Assembly: GCA_013398955.1 (NCBI GenBank)
Contig: VWPU01009689.1
Coordinates: forward strand, 245,345 to 309,344
DNA length: 64,000 bases
Direction of reading: 5' to 3'
Source of the DNA: Callaeas wilsoni
Taxonomy: Eukaryota; Chordata; Aves; Passeriformes; Callaeidae
Shown here: positions 22,732 through 36,132 of the stretch, one piece after another
How positions within the stretch are numbered: position 1 is the first letter of the stretch
Layout: every line of letters starts with the position of its first letter
Notes under the pieces: model-generated
Database searches by the model: none
What the model saw: only the letters and a program-made list of their open reading frames with translations
What the model was told of the DNA's origin: nothing
Made by a program: the position numbers and the translations under genes

Positions 22732-25700
22732 AGAGCTGAAAGAATCTAAATGTCTATATTATGAAAGAAAAAGGAAGAAAAACACAACCCAACAAAACAA
22801 CCAAACAAACCAAATCCTGCCTCTTCTATAAACAAGCCTACTACACACAACTGTAGTTCTACAACTAATCCAACTTCAAAGGTGGCTACACTTCCAGCAC
22901 TGAGTATTTCACTTGCAGTAAAGAAGAACAAGCTCTATACCCTGGATTTATACATCCTCTGTCAAGTACACATGGAAGTTCAAAAAGATCTTTATTTGTC
23001 TCTAGGATGATGGTTCTTCCAGGCTCATGTAAAACACTCAAAATCAGGTGGATTTTTTTCATGTCATTTCCTTATGCAACAAGAATTATGAGATGATGAT
23101 TCTTTCATTTTGCAAAGGGTGTTCAATTGGAGAATTGATATAAAAAGGCTTAAACCCTACAAACTGTCTGATTTCTTTTTCACTCTGGAACCATGAGTCC
23201 CTGCAGAGCTGGGTGAGCTTTAAAGGCAATCGGATGCTGGGCATTGGCTATAATCTCGATGAGACATCAGGAGCACTAACTCTGCTCTGCATGCTCAGAT
23301 GTGATTTTGTACCGGGAAGCCATAGGCGGGACAAAATCCAGCACCTTTCCCTGGAAAGAGGAAAAAAGAAAATCTCCTTTTAGATATAGTAAGTACTGGG
23401 GAATTTGGTCTTGGTATAAACTTAGCAAAGACTGGCTCTAGTTTCTAAATAACAATGCCTAGCTGAAGCCAGGTGGAGTACAAAAAACAAGGAAAAAAAA
23501 AAGAGATGAACAGGGTGAGCAAGACATGGTTTCACCTCAATTAGCACCATCATGCTGAGCACACAGCATACTCAGGTCCCACTGCAGCCACCAGAGAGGC
23601 ACTTCTGAAAGCCATTCAAACATCACGTTGGCCGATTTCCCTTCGGGTTTGCCTGTCACTCTCCATCAATGATGGAAATGGTCCAGCAGGGCAGCAGAGC
23701 TGCCCATGGAGTCTGTCTCTCTCTGGCATCTAATTTTAAGGCATGCAGAGCTGGAGCGAATCCTCCGAGCATTTTTTCTCTTGGACCTAATTTCATCTTG
23801 ATGACTAACAAGTGAGAGCATAAGAGTCTTAAATTATCACTACTCTCCTTTGAACTTGGCTAATACTGGGCTCTGTATGGAGCAAAGAAATTGCACGTGG
23901 ATGGGCAGAGGCAAAGCAGTCACTAAAACTGAGGGCACTGCACCGAGGGCACACTGCATTGCTACAACATTCACACACTGGAAGCTAATAATTAAAATTC
24001 ATCTTAATCATGTATCTTTTGTGGTCCTCTCAAAGCGGAATAAATGTTCATTCACTGCCTGGTAATAGCTGACAAAGTCCTGGATACTGGAACAAAGCAT
24101 TCAATCCTATTTAGTCATATTCTGGAAAGCCATCTTCTTTTTTTTTCTAATTATTATTAACACTGCACCATTAAGAATCATGATCATCATTTGCAAACTA
24201 AAGAAGTGGTAAATGTCTGGGTGCAAAATTTTTTAGTCAAAAGCTATTGCCTGATGTGAGAGAGAGTGCTGTAATTCCTAATTTTTCACATAAAACCTCA
24301 CTTCCAACAGGGAATTGTTGAAAATTGTTAATAAATCATTGCTATGATATATTTAAAGGCTGCTGGTGAACACTGCAAGACATAAATCACAGAAGGTGGC
24401 ATTTTAAACTAGTAAATAAAAAGTAAATGAAAATATCATCACATAGATTTAGAGAGTGCTTGACAACAAGGGCCTCTGCATGGCTTTTTTTTTTTTTTTT
24501 TGTAAGAGCTCTAAATGGGAAACAACAAATACTTAGAAGTGTGACCCTGCACTTCTAAGGCAGCACCCTGTCACCAAAATTTGAATTATGACCATCTCCA
24601 ACTGAGAAGAATGACAGAATCTGGCCCACAGTGTGTATCAACATCCACTCTGCTCAATTGTATAAGAGTCTGGAGGACAAAGTACAAAGTGTTTTGGAAG
24701 GATAGAATCAGACAGACCCATTCAGAGAGCTTAGAGTCTGTCCTAAGCAAAGGAGAAATCTTACTCTTGTGTGGACAAAAAACAAAGCAAATAAAAACCA
24801 AGCTGGGGATATTCTGGCTGGAAAGCACCGGGGTCAAGCTGTGGACACAAATAACAAGAAGCTGCAATTTGCCACTCTCATTGAGTAGCACCTATATTAT
24901 TTTTGGGTGTGCAGGGTGAGAATTACCTAATGTGGAATTTCCCCTCCTACCAGTAAAATGCAGAGAGCACTCCATACACACAACTCTCAGGATGAGCTGT
25001 GCCTTTCTTGCACGTGTTGCAAACTGTGATGGAACAGCCCTGGGACAAGGGGCCCAAAGGCGACCATCTCAAACCTCTCTTTCCTTTCTGTTGCTGGAGT
25101 TCAGTGCTGGAGGGACTCCCCTCTGCAGGCCTCCCTGACACAGCTCCTCCCAGGCCATGGGACTGTTGGAAGAGGAAGACACAAACCACATTGTCCTACC
25201 ATCTCTCCACCTGCATATGTGACTGCAGGAGGAATGGTTACAGTCAGTGCATAGTCAAAACCTATCAAGGAAGACAGAAATTTTTGCTCTCTAAAGAAAT
25301 GCAGAGCAGCTTTTTTTGGACCATGTGCAATGGGATTTACAGTTTCTTACACATCACAGAGTTCTGCTGGAATTTATCCAAGCTGCAGATGTAATTTCAT
25401 GATCTTCTTTGCCATAAGGACTATTTAAGATGTTAAACTAATTTGAAATACTAAGTTTTTCTGTCTTAAAGTTTGTTCTCAGGTCTGGTGCTTCCCACAT
25501 CAAGGAAGATGCTTCTCACTAGCAGGACCATCAGTGAGCCTCTTATGGAAGGGGAATTACCTAGAACAGCTCACCCTTTTGGTTCAACAGTCCCATAAGC
25601 ATTAGACTAAGCCTAAGTTTTCTGCCATAAACGTTCTTATTTAAGACATATGTGCATCTTGATACATATATTATGTTCTAGAGCTTAGAGGAAAAGGAAG

Positions 25701-28700
25701 GTTTGCCCCATTCTGTGGAAGAAGGTGGAATCCAGGCAAATTGTTGCACTTGTGAAAGGGTCATACTCCCACTTTTTCTACTGCCATGTATTGAATCAAA
25801 CAGCTTTTGTGTTTCAAAATGAAATTCTTCCCATGGAGTGGTGAAGAATTGTATGAGTGTGGATTCCCCTGGATGGGAAAATTAACAAATCCCACATTTT
25901 CAGTAAATCAACCCAGATTTTTACTGCACAGTCCTTTAACAGCATCAAGGAAGGATATAAGGCAGTAGAGCTCTGTCTTCAGTGCTGTTCTCTTCATTTG
26001 GTTGAAATGGTGTTGCCAACATTTCTCTTTTTTTAAAATAAACAAACATAGGCCTTTTTATTAGCACCAAGTTTCTAGCTGAGGGAAAGGATGGGGGAAG
26101 TTAAATTGAGTTTAGAGAACGTTGTTTGCATAATTACTGAGATTATGCAGCTGTTACTATCTGCAGGTGTTAAGTTCTGCGCAAGGCTTTTGTTTTACTT
26201 TGAAAATTTTAAGAAGCAAATTTTTAGTAACAACCCTGTGCATTTTGAAGTATTTTAGGTAAGCTTCTGTTTCTGATTATTTTGGTCCAGTTATGGATTC
26301 ACATGTTTGTGAAACTGAGTATCACACACCAAGAATACTTCTTGTACTGTGATGCCACGGTCACAGCAGGAGAACAAGAGAGATTAACTCCCTCAGTCTG
26401 ACCCTGAACAATGCATGACCTTTCTCTGCCTCTCCACATTCTTAGTAAAAGAGACTTTTAAACTATCACCTTGAGAAGCCGTGACCTTGTTTGACTTCTT
26501 AGCATCGACCACACAAGTTGTGGTCCATCCAAGTCCAGTGGGAGGCTCAGCAGGGCCATCAATTCATGTGTACATTACAGGTTTCCTATTAGCCTGGGCA
26601 TTGAAGGAAACAAGCCTAATGTGATCAGAGCGTTTTCCTGTATGTCCATTTTTTTCTTAGCAGCTTCTGAACACATAGGGCAATTCCCTCTGGACCAAGG
26701 CAGTAGCAGTCTCTGCTGTGCTTCATAGATATTTCATCAAGATGGGTGGTAAAAAACAGGAGAGAAGTCCTATTAAAGAGCCTACAGAGGAATGGCAGGA
26801 GGAGTACAGCTGGTTTTTGTTTCACCTGGTAGCTTTACCTTAATTTTTCTCAGTCTCCTTCACATCTCTAGCTTTTTAAAAAATGTGTGTATTCTGGAAG
26901 AAAGTTTCTTTGTGAACACTGTAATTCACTTTTCCAAGCCTCTCTCTCAAAGGCCATTTCTCCCAGCATTAGTCTGTTTTAGCTATTAAAAGATGCTATC
27001 TTGCCTGCCCTGTGAGGCCAATCTGCGGGCTTCCCCTTCTGCCTGGTGTTTATAAACCCCTCCTGTAACTCCAGGTTGGATGCTGATGACTGCTGCCATC
27101 TGAAACACACTGCTGTTTCTGCCTTCTGCCTTGCTGAACAGTCCTGAGCTGGAATCCTTGCCTCTCCCAGGATGATCCTCCCTAGGGCTGGCCAGAAAGC
27201 AAACTATTTTCTCAACCAAAATATAAATAAGTGAAGACATTTTATGGATATTTCCATGGAAATTATCAACTTTCAGAGAAAATATGAGCTTTCCTCTCAA
27301 AGTAAGTTTTGCTGTGTTTCACAACAGCACTGATTCAGGAGGCTCAGTTTTCCTGCTGCTGCTATGGTGTGAGCAGCTAGCTAAGATGATCCATCCCACA
27401 ATACAACCCAGCATCCCACATGAAGAAATCCTTGTACCCTGACTCTATGCTCATTTTCTATAGCCTACCTTTTGACAACAAAAATCTGCATTTTACTGTG
27501 AGGAGGTGGTATTTTTCATGAAATAGTGTAATTTAGCAAAGCACAAACTTTCTATCAAGAACAGCTTAGGTACATTTTTTACACAGTTTGTTAGTCCCAA
27601 AACCTTTCAGGGGTCATCCTCAGGACACACAGGAGCCCCAGGCATGTGCTGACAGACTGTTTCCAGCTTAACCCACCAACAGAGCCTGCAGCAAGTCAGC
27701 CCACCACCACTTGCTTTAACTGAGCCGGTATCCACAAAGTGTTTTTTTTAAGATGTAGCAGTGGCCTTTTTTCATTGTATTTTGATTACACTGTGAGTGA
27801 GATTCTTCCATCCAGGTGTCTAAATATGAGTTAGGGGTTAGAGCCACTGCCAGCCAGGGCCACTCGAGATGTCTTCAGCTGCCACTCCAAAAGGACATGG
27901 GTTTCCCACTGGTCCTGCTACCTGTGTTCAGATGCCTGAATCAAGCTCTTGAAGTGAGCACTTGGATACCTGGTTTATGGCTAGGAGTCCACACGCACAC
28001 ATCTAACTACAAATTGCTGAGCTCTAGAACCAAGGCCCATACTACATTTTCAGTCTGATGCTATTTAGACCCAATCTGCTTATGCCCATGCTTGCAATGC
28101 TCTATTTTGGGTGAGCCAAACTCTTCCTGGTGCTGTCAGAGGAGCACACCCTGCACCAGCATGATGTGCAGATACTGAGCTTCCCCTCCTCACTGACTCC
28201 AGGTCTGCACTGCATTTAATTTACACCTCCAACACTGATAAATTCCTCTCCCAAACAAGGTGCTCTCCAGGGGCTGATCCATTCACCACAGTGTAATTCA
28301 GTCACAGCAAAACCCTAGGAATGGAATATGTCTTCTCTAACTCTGCCAGACAAGCATTTTGCATTTCATGAGGGCCAATTTACAATGGTTCTTGGCTGAG
28401 CCGAGAGCCGGCAAGTGTGGCAATCTGATTTCAGGCAGGGTGAGACTCGGATGATGAGGGTGTGCCTTATCAGTCTACAGCCTTAGCAAAATACTCACCC
28501 ACTGTCTGAGAAAAAGAGCTCTGAAGTGGTTCACCCAAGCAGCTGCCTTGGGCTCTTTGCTCCCAGACGTGGCTGGTCCCACAATCCAGACAGGCACATG
28601 CAGGAGGGGAGTCACCCTGGACCCCAAAAGCACCTGAGGCATAATCTGCTCCTCCTTCTGCCACATTGCAAAGACCCAGCTCCCGCCTCCTGCCCTGCTT

Positions 28701-29454
28701 TGGCTTCTTCCTTTTCGTCAGCATCTCACAGGCGTCTCCTCCCTGACCCCAAAATGATCTGCCTCCAATGTTTTCTGTAACAAGCTCTTCCTTTTCCTGA
28801 CAAAGTTGATGGAAACCCCTCATGAGTTAGAGGGAAGGTCAGAGCCCATGGCAGGAACCCAGCCCCATGAAAGAACACAGTCATTACAGGGTTTGAGTAC
28901 TCAATGACTCTTTTGCTTAAACCAATTGTTTTTCTACTGAGGCTTCATGAACAATGAAAACAACAGCAATTGTTGAGCTCACCCATGGTAAGTTTTGCAT
29001 ATCTCATCTTCCACACAGAGTCACCTTCACTGCTGTTTCATAACACTGAAAATCGAGTTTACTGGCAGGACATGCCAAGTAGATGAAGCACTATTTGGAG
29101 ATGAGACCGAAGCAGCCCCAAACAGAGCTCTTGAGCTAACAAGAAATCACTGGTGAGGTTCCTCAAGGAAATCACATTTTGAGCAATCTCAAGGAGTGTC
29201 TTAGCAATAGATTTCAGTCTGAAAACTGACACTTGCTTTCAGACATCATTGACAGCTCAAACTTTTCCATCACGAGCTCTTCAGAGAAATGAAAAAATGC
29301 CTGGTAAAACAAATTTATAGGGTGCAAGTGAGCCCCACACAGCACAACAGTCCACTTCTGTTCACCCCTCTCACAAGAAGGAACATTAAATGCCCAGACC
29401 CCATCTGGGCCTGCTAGGAGGGCCTCCTGTGGAGCCAGTCCAATGAGCAGAGAC
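22732..29454. other. About 6.7 kb of unique DNA
   Basis: No gene is recognised. An AC-rich, A-rich patch lies at 22762-22815 next to the LTR. A run of 17 T lies at 24485-24501. The part at 23980-24420 is AT-rich with TAATTA-type cores and could be conserved non-coding sequence. Opposing frames of 101 and 112 codons share 24581-24919 and cannot both be real. Neither has a known domain. Confidence 0.45.
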
Positions 29455-29690
29455 CCAGAGAGCCTGGGTTGTTTGTCCTATGGAGGACAGACAGAGGGGG
29501 ATACGATTGCTTTCCTAGAAATTCCTGCCAGAGGGCAGAGGAGCTCCTCACCTCAAAAGACAATGCTGGCAAAAATTTTAAATGACTATGAATAAATCAG
29601 TCTGGAAATTCAGATGAGATGAGGGACTCAGCATCAGATTTTGTGTAGGACAATGGGGAAAAGAGTCTAAACTTCTTCCTGACTGGAGCC
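29455..29690 (+). mobile_element. Ancient CR1/L3-like LINE fragment
   Basis: Plus-strand strings 'gagagcctgggttgt', 'cagagggcagaggagctcct' (about 29531), 'aaagacaatgctggcaa' (about 29557) and 'atgaataaatcagtctggaaatt' (about 29589; 23 bases, abbreviated here to its core ATGAATAAATC..CTGGAAATT) follow the order of an old reptile-bird CR1 3' region. There is no open frame and no intact tail. The call rests on ordered similarity recalled from the family. Confidence 0.55.
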
Positions 29691-30506
29691 TGCTGTGCTT
29701 AGGAAAGCACGTGTGTGTCAGTGGGGTGAGCAGACAAGGGAGGTTAGGCTGGCAGAAAAATACAGGATTTTGAAATGGAATAAAATGAACAAATTTTCAG
29801 GTGGAAAAGCCCTTCTTCAAGGCATTTTGTAGCGCCAGGAGTGCTTTGCACACAGGGGGCCTAGATAAGCAGTGTGTAGCACACAGTTTTGCCCTTTGCT
29901 GCTCTGTGCTGCGTGCTCCTATCAGTGTCAGCATGTTACAGGCTAATGATGTCCCAGCAGTAAGATGATTGCTTTTCTCTTGATGCACGCCTTCTCTCCT
30001 GTTTTAAAATGCAAAATCACCAAGGATGAAATTTGCAACTATACCATTGTGGACATTTCTGATGTCCCACATTGCGCGTGCCCATTATCCCATTTACAGC
30101 CCCATCATTAGGCCAGCAAGATCCCAGCTACCCTTGTCTCCTGTGTGCAGTGCAGCATTTCTGCTCGTCTGTCACTTGCGTGTCTGAGCTTCTTTTTCGT
30201 TGTATCTGCATATCTCTGCAGTGATACTTTGCTTGCATGCCAGGAACAGCTCTGTCATACCGCATGGAAAACAAAGCCCTCCTATAGCCTTTCTCCTGAA
30301 GAGCACTGAAGAGTATCCCTGAAAATCTTTAAAAGAGAATAAGAATGTACGTTGCTTCTAGTGTAAATTGCCCAGTTTCAAATTGCTCATGGCTAATTTG
30401 CGTACTGAGGGAAAGATAGTTCAGCTCCTCCAATACTGAATATGAATTTTGTATCTATATAACATCATAAGGACCTACATATTGGATAAATAAAGCGTGG
30501 GTAGGG
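29691..30506. other. Unique DNA, possibly conserved non-coding
   Basis: No gene or repeat is recognised. Base composition is balanced and no simple repeats are present. Conservation cannot be tested here. Confidence 0.35.
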
Positions 30507-30576
30507 CTAGTCATGATTTAATACCACCAAATTATGTCATGAATAGATCACTAAATTGTTAGTCATGATTAAATCC
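30507..30576. repeat. Pair of TAGTCATGATT direct repeats
   Basis: TAGTCATGATT starts at 30508 and again at 30560, a 52-base spacing. Each copy is followed by an AT-rich TAAT or AAAT core. Both hold a palindromic TCATGA and homeodomain-like ATTA/TAAT sites. They may be paired transcription-factor sites or chance. Confidence 0.45.
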
Positions 30577-30925
30577 TACTAAACCCTGCAGTGCAGGAAC
30601 ATTAGTGAGACCAGCTAAAGCTTTCCTCCTCCACCCTCAGAGGTTCCCATCCACCCTCCATTGCCCACCTTAAAGCTGCGTGCCAGGTACGGCAGTGCGG
30701 GGCCAGGGGACTGATGCAGGCACAGCTCCCCCAGTAACGCTGTCCTCCAGGCTTACAGCAAATTTCCATCCCATGCCATCCTTATAAAAATAAACTGCTC
30801 TCACTCTTATCCCCGAGTGGAAATGTTCTTCTGAGGCAGCATATTTCATTTTTAAGTAATAGCCTGCGGTGGCTTTTTCCAAAGGCTCTTTACTGCCTGG
30901 GAGTGTTTTTATTTGATGGGTGAAC
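30577..30925. other. Unique DNA with a minus-strand open frame
   Basis: A 133-codon minus-strand frame (30670-31071) crosses this stretch. It has no recognisable domain, and its first half is low-complexity glycine and arginine from GC-rich DNA. I do not call it a gene. Confidence 0.35.
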
Positions 30926-30941
30926 AGTGACACCTGCTGGG
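30926..30941 (-). promoter_or_regulatory. CTCF-like motif
   Basis: On the minus strand this reads CCCAGCAGGTGTCACT. Compared with the CTCF core CCASYAGRKGGCRC it departs at one position, where G is T. A single motif match is weak evidence and binding is unproven. Confidence 0.25.
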
Positions 30942-33900
30942 AAAAATCCCCGGGAGGTGGACTGTGTTCTCGGGGTACCCAGCACCCCTGCACACCTCCA
31001 ACCCCAGCATCTCCTGCATCCCTCCCTCCCCTCCTCCCCTCTGCCAGCAGGGGCAGACAGGGCTCTTCCACTGCCCACAGGGCTCATTAGCTGCACACCA
31101 TTCATTCCAGATAGGAACAATTAAGCCTATGCAATAATTACCTGTCTGACTGTACTAATCAAATTAGTTGATAAAATTCACTAGGATTGAATCTATTTTC
31201 TTACTGCTTTTTCAAGTGCTGGAGGTTGCATGTGCGTGTGGGGCATGGGGTCACAGCACAGAGTGGCTGAGCGATAGGAGCTTCTATCCACTTGTCTCTC
31301 TGAGCATTGGGCTCCTTCATCTCTCTCCCACCTGTGCTGCTCTGAGTCTCCCACTGCCTCCCTTTTTGTTATATTATATTTACAAGAGGACTTACCTAAA
31401 AGCGAGATTCCCTGGCAGAATTGCCGGCAGTAACTGACAGCGAGGACTGTGTTACTCCAGGCCCTGGGGTGTCTTTTCAGCCAGAATGCAGCACATCTCT
31501 GATGTCCTGTATAAATGACACAATATTACACTTTGCCTCCCATAAAAAAACATCTTTACATTAGGAAAAATAGAATCTGCCACTCTGAGTGAAGCACTGG
31601 GCCTGCCATGCAGCAAGCTGTACGCTTTCTCAGCTTCTTTGAGGCGTTAGAAATATACGTCTCAAAAATACTGTTACGACATTAAAATGCATAAATGCAG
31701 GATCCAAACACCATATAAAGCCTTTATTATGGTCAGCAGACCTCTGACTGTATGGTGGTGGCTAGGTGATTTTGCAAGAGCTCTGTCTTCCAGTTTTCCC
31801 TTTCACTTCTGAAGTGCCCAAGGAGAGGGGTGCCAGCAATAGGCACCAGAGATACATCCTGTACATATCATTTAACTCTTCTGGCACATTTTGCCCATGT
31901 TATTGAACACAAGAGGTATTGCAATTAAAGACTATCAGCTCATGATGATCATTAAGTAACTGTAAAAAAGAAAATCATTTACGTCTTGACTCCCAGGCAC
32001 ATCCTGCTGCAGGGAAACACCTGCTCACCAAAGTGAGCTGTTTCTTGTGGCCTAGAAATATGGTGGTGCAAGAAGTGCTCACCTTCAGCTGAAGAGAGGA
32101 AAATGCAGTGGTCCTGAGCTGGCTTCACAACAGGAACACACCTGGTACCAGTACAGAATTTGCCTTCAGCTCAAGCTGTCTTTCTTCCGCCACAAAGACC
32201 TCATCATCCAATCCTTCCTTTATGAAGGTCCTTCCTGTCCTTCCACCTCAAGGCTCAGGTACCCCCATCACAACCCCATCAGGGATTTCTGCTCTGAAGC
32301 TCCCATACCTCAGCCTCTCCTCCCTGAGAGCCCTGGTAACGTCACCCCATTACAATATTTCCAGGATTTATGTTCCTTTTCCTCTTCTGCATGTGCCTGC
32401 TGTCCAAGGAAACATGATCTGAAATAAATATGCTCTTCAATGATAAGACAAAGTCTTACCAAGTGCATAACTCAGTAATTTAAATACTTCCCTCTGCAAA
32501 ATTGAATAATGCCTTACAAAACTCAGGGCATGAAGTTGGAGCCACTCATTGGTCCATAAATCACCAGAACAGAAGAGGAAGTGATGGCAAACTGTATATG
32601 TGTGCCACGCAGGGAACTGACACCCGGCAGCACCCTCCCACACCTCAACACGCCTCCAGTCAGCACCCCCAGCCAAAGATGAGTGGCATCCCCTGGCCCT
32701 CAGGGGCTGAAGCAAGTGCCAGATGCTCCCTGACACCAAGGAGGAAAAAGCAGGCAATCCCCCATGGGCTGTCTGGCAGAAGACTCAGGCTGCGTGACAC
32801 TGCCAGCCCAGGAGGAATAGAGCCTTTCCCAGCACACATATGCTTTGTCCAGGTTTATATGCAGGTGATGCAACCAGAATGACGCGCTATCCCCGTGCTG
32901 GTGTCCAGCTCCTTAACATGCTGGTTGCAATAAGGTGTTGCTTGTGAGGCTCTGGTCTTCTGGAGGATACAGGAAAAGCACAAATTTTAAACAGGAGTTT
33001 TCTGGGGAAGGTAGCTCTGAATGACTCTGCCCACTGCAGCCCAAAAGCCTTCTGACTTGAAGATATCATCACATAATCTACTTTCTTGCTTTGTTTATCA
33101 AAACCTGACCTACAGAAAGACACAGAAATGTCTCAAGAAAGGTGAGAAATATCCTCAGAGAAGATACTGAGAAAAATCTGCAGTGAGGCAAACACCACAA
33201 GGTGGGGTGAAATGTTCAGAGCCAGGAAGAAACAGATGAGAAGCAAGTGGAGAATTTGGGAGACTCCCCCCCGACTTTGGGAGAGGCAGAGAGATGGAGG
33301 GGAGACACACTGGGGAAGAAAGACTGTGAAGGAAAGAAATACTGAAATAGGGGCCAGTGTTAAAGCTCTTTTTCTATTTTCTTAATGTTGCAGGGGGATT
33401 TTCACCTGAAATTACACATAAAATTATAATTTTTAAGCTAGGAGAAAAAAATAATAAACACATCTGACGTTCTGTTTGTGATCTGAAGAAGGAAATAAAA
33501 GATTTTCAAAAGTAAAATCTTGCAAAAGATTCTTTGGAAAAAGAAACCTTCATTTTCATATTACTGCTCTGTGACTCTTCCCACATAGCTGAGCATTTTC
33601 ATATGAATCACCAGTTTACTCAGAAGAGTCAACACTCAGCTCACAGCACTGAGCAGGAAAGCTGGGACAGCCAGAGCCACAGCCTTGCCTGATTTAGACC
33701 ACAGAGCTGGAGATGACACAGCGGGTGTCAGGAAGCCCTTTCAGACTCATGCACTGATACAGGGGGAGATCTGATGGGAACCCACAAGCAAAAGACAACT
33801 GAACAAAGCACTTAAGAAAGCACCAGAAGATAAATGTTTTTTGCACAGGCAGGACTAACTTCTCTTGCTGTGAAGCTATCAACATGCATCTGCTAGGCAA

Positions 33901-36006
33901 AAGCTGGTGTTTAAAGCAGGCAGAATGATTGCTAAACAAACTTGCACCAAGAAGGAGGCTGAGTAACTGAGCCCCGAAGAGCTGCACATGTATGCATGTG
34001 TTTGGGTGTGCATTCAAATTTAGCATATTGGCAACAGTACTTCTGCAAATCAGTCAAAATCTTGAAGTTAGCACCAAAAGAGCGAGGTTCAAAAAATAGG
34101 CTGAGGAGTCTTTCTTCTCTTTCTGCCAATACAGTTTATACCTTCTTCATATTTTCAAGCTTTTCCCATTAAGCTAGACAGGGTCAACTCTCTTACACTG
34201 AAACAAGAGATGTTCTGCTGTTTCCTTTGATTCTAGCAGCTTTTTAAAGACTGCGAAATGTAAGCTGGTGACCAGAGAGGAAGAAATGGAAAGCCTTTAC
34301 TCCTTCTTAATGCACAAGTAACTTCAGCAAAAGACTGGAGAGACAGAAAAGCAATAAACAGCTTCCTCTGATCAGGGACAAGAACAAAACCCAAAGCAAC
34401 ATCATGAGGAAAATGAAGCTGAAGGGTAAAATGCTGCACCTCTGAAACATGGTGTGAAACAGGGACTGAATGTCTCTCCACTCTTTTGTCTTAATTAACA
34501 GCTCCTGCAGAGGACACCCTGGCCAGGCTTTCCAGGCTATGTTGTGAAAGAAGAAACCTCTAAGGATTTATGTGAGGCAGCTGTGCTATCTGCAGAATCC
34601 CAATTACATCTAACTTCCGGTACTGCTTCAGTATGTTTGAAGTCCAGAAACTAGGACTAGAAGTAAATGTGCTGGGGTTGTAACAGGCTTGCTCTCTACT
34701 CAAAATTTCAGAGCTACCCTACTGTTAACATGCACTCAGGAGACTGCCTGGTTGAAGTGAGGCTTAAAGCTTGTTTTAAATTCGTGAGTCCTATATGCAT
34801 TGACTCCAAGTCTCCTTATAATAGTTCACCACACTAAGGATACCTTGTCCCTTGAGTATTGTCCCTAATAGTAGCTTAAACGTGAATCCTGCCGTGATAC
34901 TTTCATTGTTCCCAAGGGATTGCATTCTCCCAGATCGCCATAAATAATGCAAACCAAGCCTTGAAAGTAGCTAAAACAAAAGCTTCCCAGCAAACCCAGT
35001 CATCACAGACAGCGTACAGGCATGGTGCTTCTGCGATCTACCTCAGCATTGCCTCTCGGTGTACTGCACTTGGAGCTGCAGTCTTTTTAAATACAGGCAT
35101 GTTATCCTTCTCACAAGGAGAGGTTAGAAAATTAGATGAACTCTTACAGTGACTTACTTCTACTGCAAAAACTGCTGTTAGGAATGTTAATCCTGCCTGA
35201 GAGACTGGAAAAAGTGAAACAAGGTAAGTAATGGTAAGGCATGGAGTCAAGCCTGGCTTTTGCACTAACAAGCTCATTTTCTCCCTCTCCTCTCTTCTGC
35301 AGCCTCCTTTCATAAGGAAACAGGCTGACTGGGCCAGCTTTGTTCTCTTTTTCAAAGTGAAGTCCTTCTGCTGTTGTTATCCAAGATGCCTTTTATTCCC
35401 CTTAAACTATAGCAACTTCTAAGAAGACCAAACATTTTTTATTAAAACAACCAACAATGAACAGACTCCTGTTTTCCTTAGGCCAGGAGGATGGCATGGT
35501 TTCACCAAAGGACCAGAAAGAAGCAAAAGCATCGAGCAGTCCTCACTGATCATGTTTCTGCATCGTGTTTCAGCTGCCTCCAAGCAGTTCAACTGGTGGG
35601 TTCAACTTCCAGCGCTCGTGAGCAGATGGTACTTAGGTGGCGAAACATTCCTGTTGTAACAGCCTATACGCTTTTCAACAGTTTTCATGACATGTGATGC
35701 AGCGTGGCACGGAGCTGCATGGGGGAAAAGACTACCAAGCTAAAGGCAAGAGCATATGTGTAAGTGTGAGTTGTGGCTATCTGCATGTAATGAAACAACA
35801 TGGGGTGTTATCCTCTCTCTTCCTCCTCTCCCACTCAGGTGTCCAAGCACAGCCATATAGGCTGTGTCTGGGTGTTCTCATGGCTTTCCAGCTCTGGAGG
35901 TATCATATCTGGATATAATTAATACACATCCTTACCACATCTGGGACAGGAGTGAGAAACAACAGGTAGATATTCTTTAAGAATATTGTCATTCTTTTCA
36001 CACTCA
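30942..36006. other. About 5 kb of unique DNA
   Basis: No gene is recognised. The AT-rich part at 31080-31200 has several ATTA and TAAT cores and resembles conserved non-coding DNA. A consensus-like donor AAGgtaagt occurs at 35221 and a good acceptor ctcttctgcag at 35292-35302. Only about 80 bases would separate them, so they do not define a convincing intron. Scattered open frames lack domains. Confidence 0.4.
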
Positions 36007-36132
36007 AGTAATGAGTGTAACAAACTCACAATAACTAGAAATATACATGGTAAGAGCTTGCCTCTTGTTAGTAATGAGTGTAATGAACTCACAATAACTA
36101 GAAATATACATGGTAAGAGCTTGCCTCTTGTT
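36007..36132. repeat. Two-copy 63-bp tandem duplication
   Basis: Unit one (36007-36069) and unit two (36070-36132) begin AGTAATGAGTGTAA and end CTTGCCTCTTGTT. They differ by about two adjacent bases (CA versus TG near unit position 15), so the duplication is recent. A remnant AGTA follows at 36133. The unit does not match a repeat family I know. Confidence 0.95.

Noticed and set aside
30670..31071. 133-codon minus-strand frame as a gene
   Set aside because: The N-terminal half is low-complexity from GC-rich DNA, there is no known domain, and the frame crosses a possible regulatory element.
35221..35302. Donor AAGgtaagt and acceptor tctgcag as a small intron
   Set aside because: The interval is only about 80 bases, and no open frame continues convincingly across the join.
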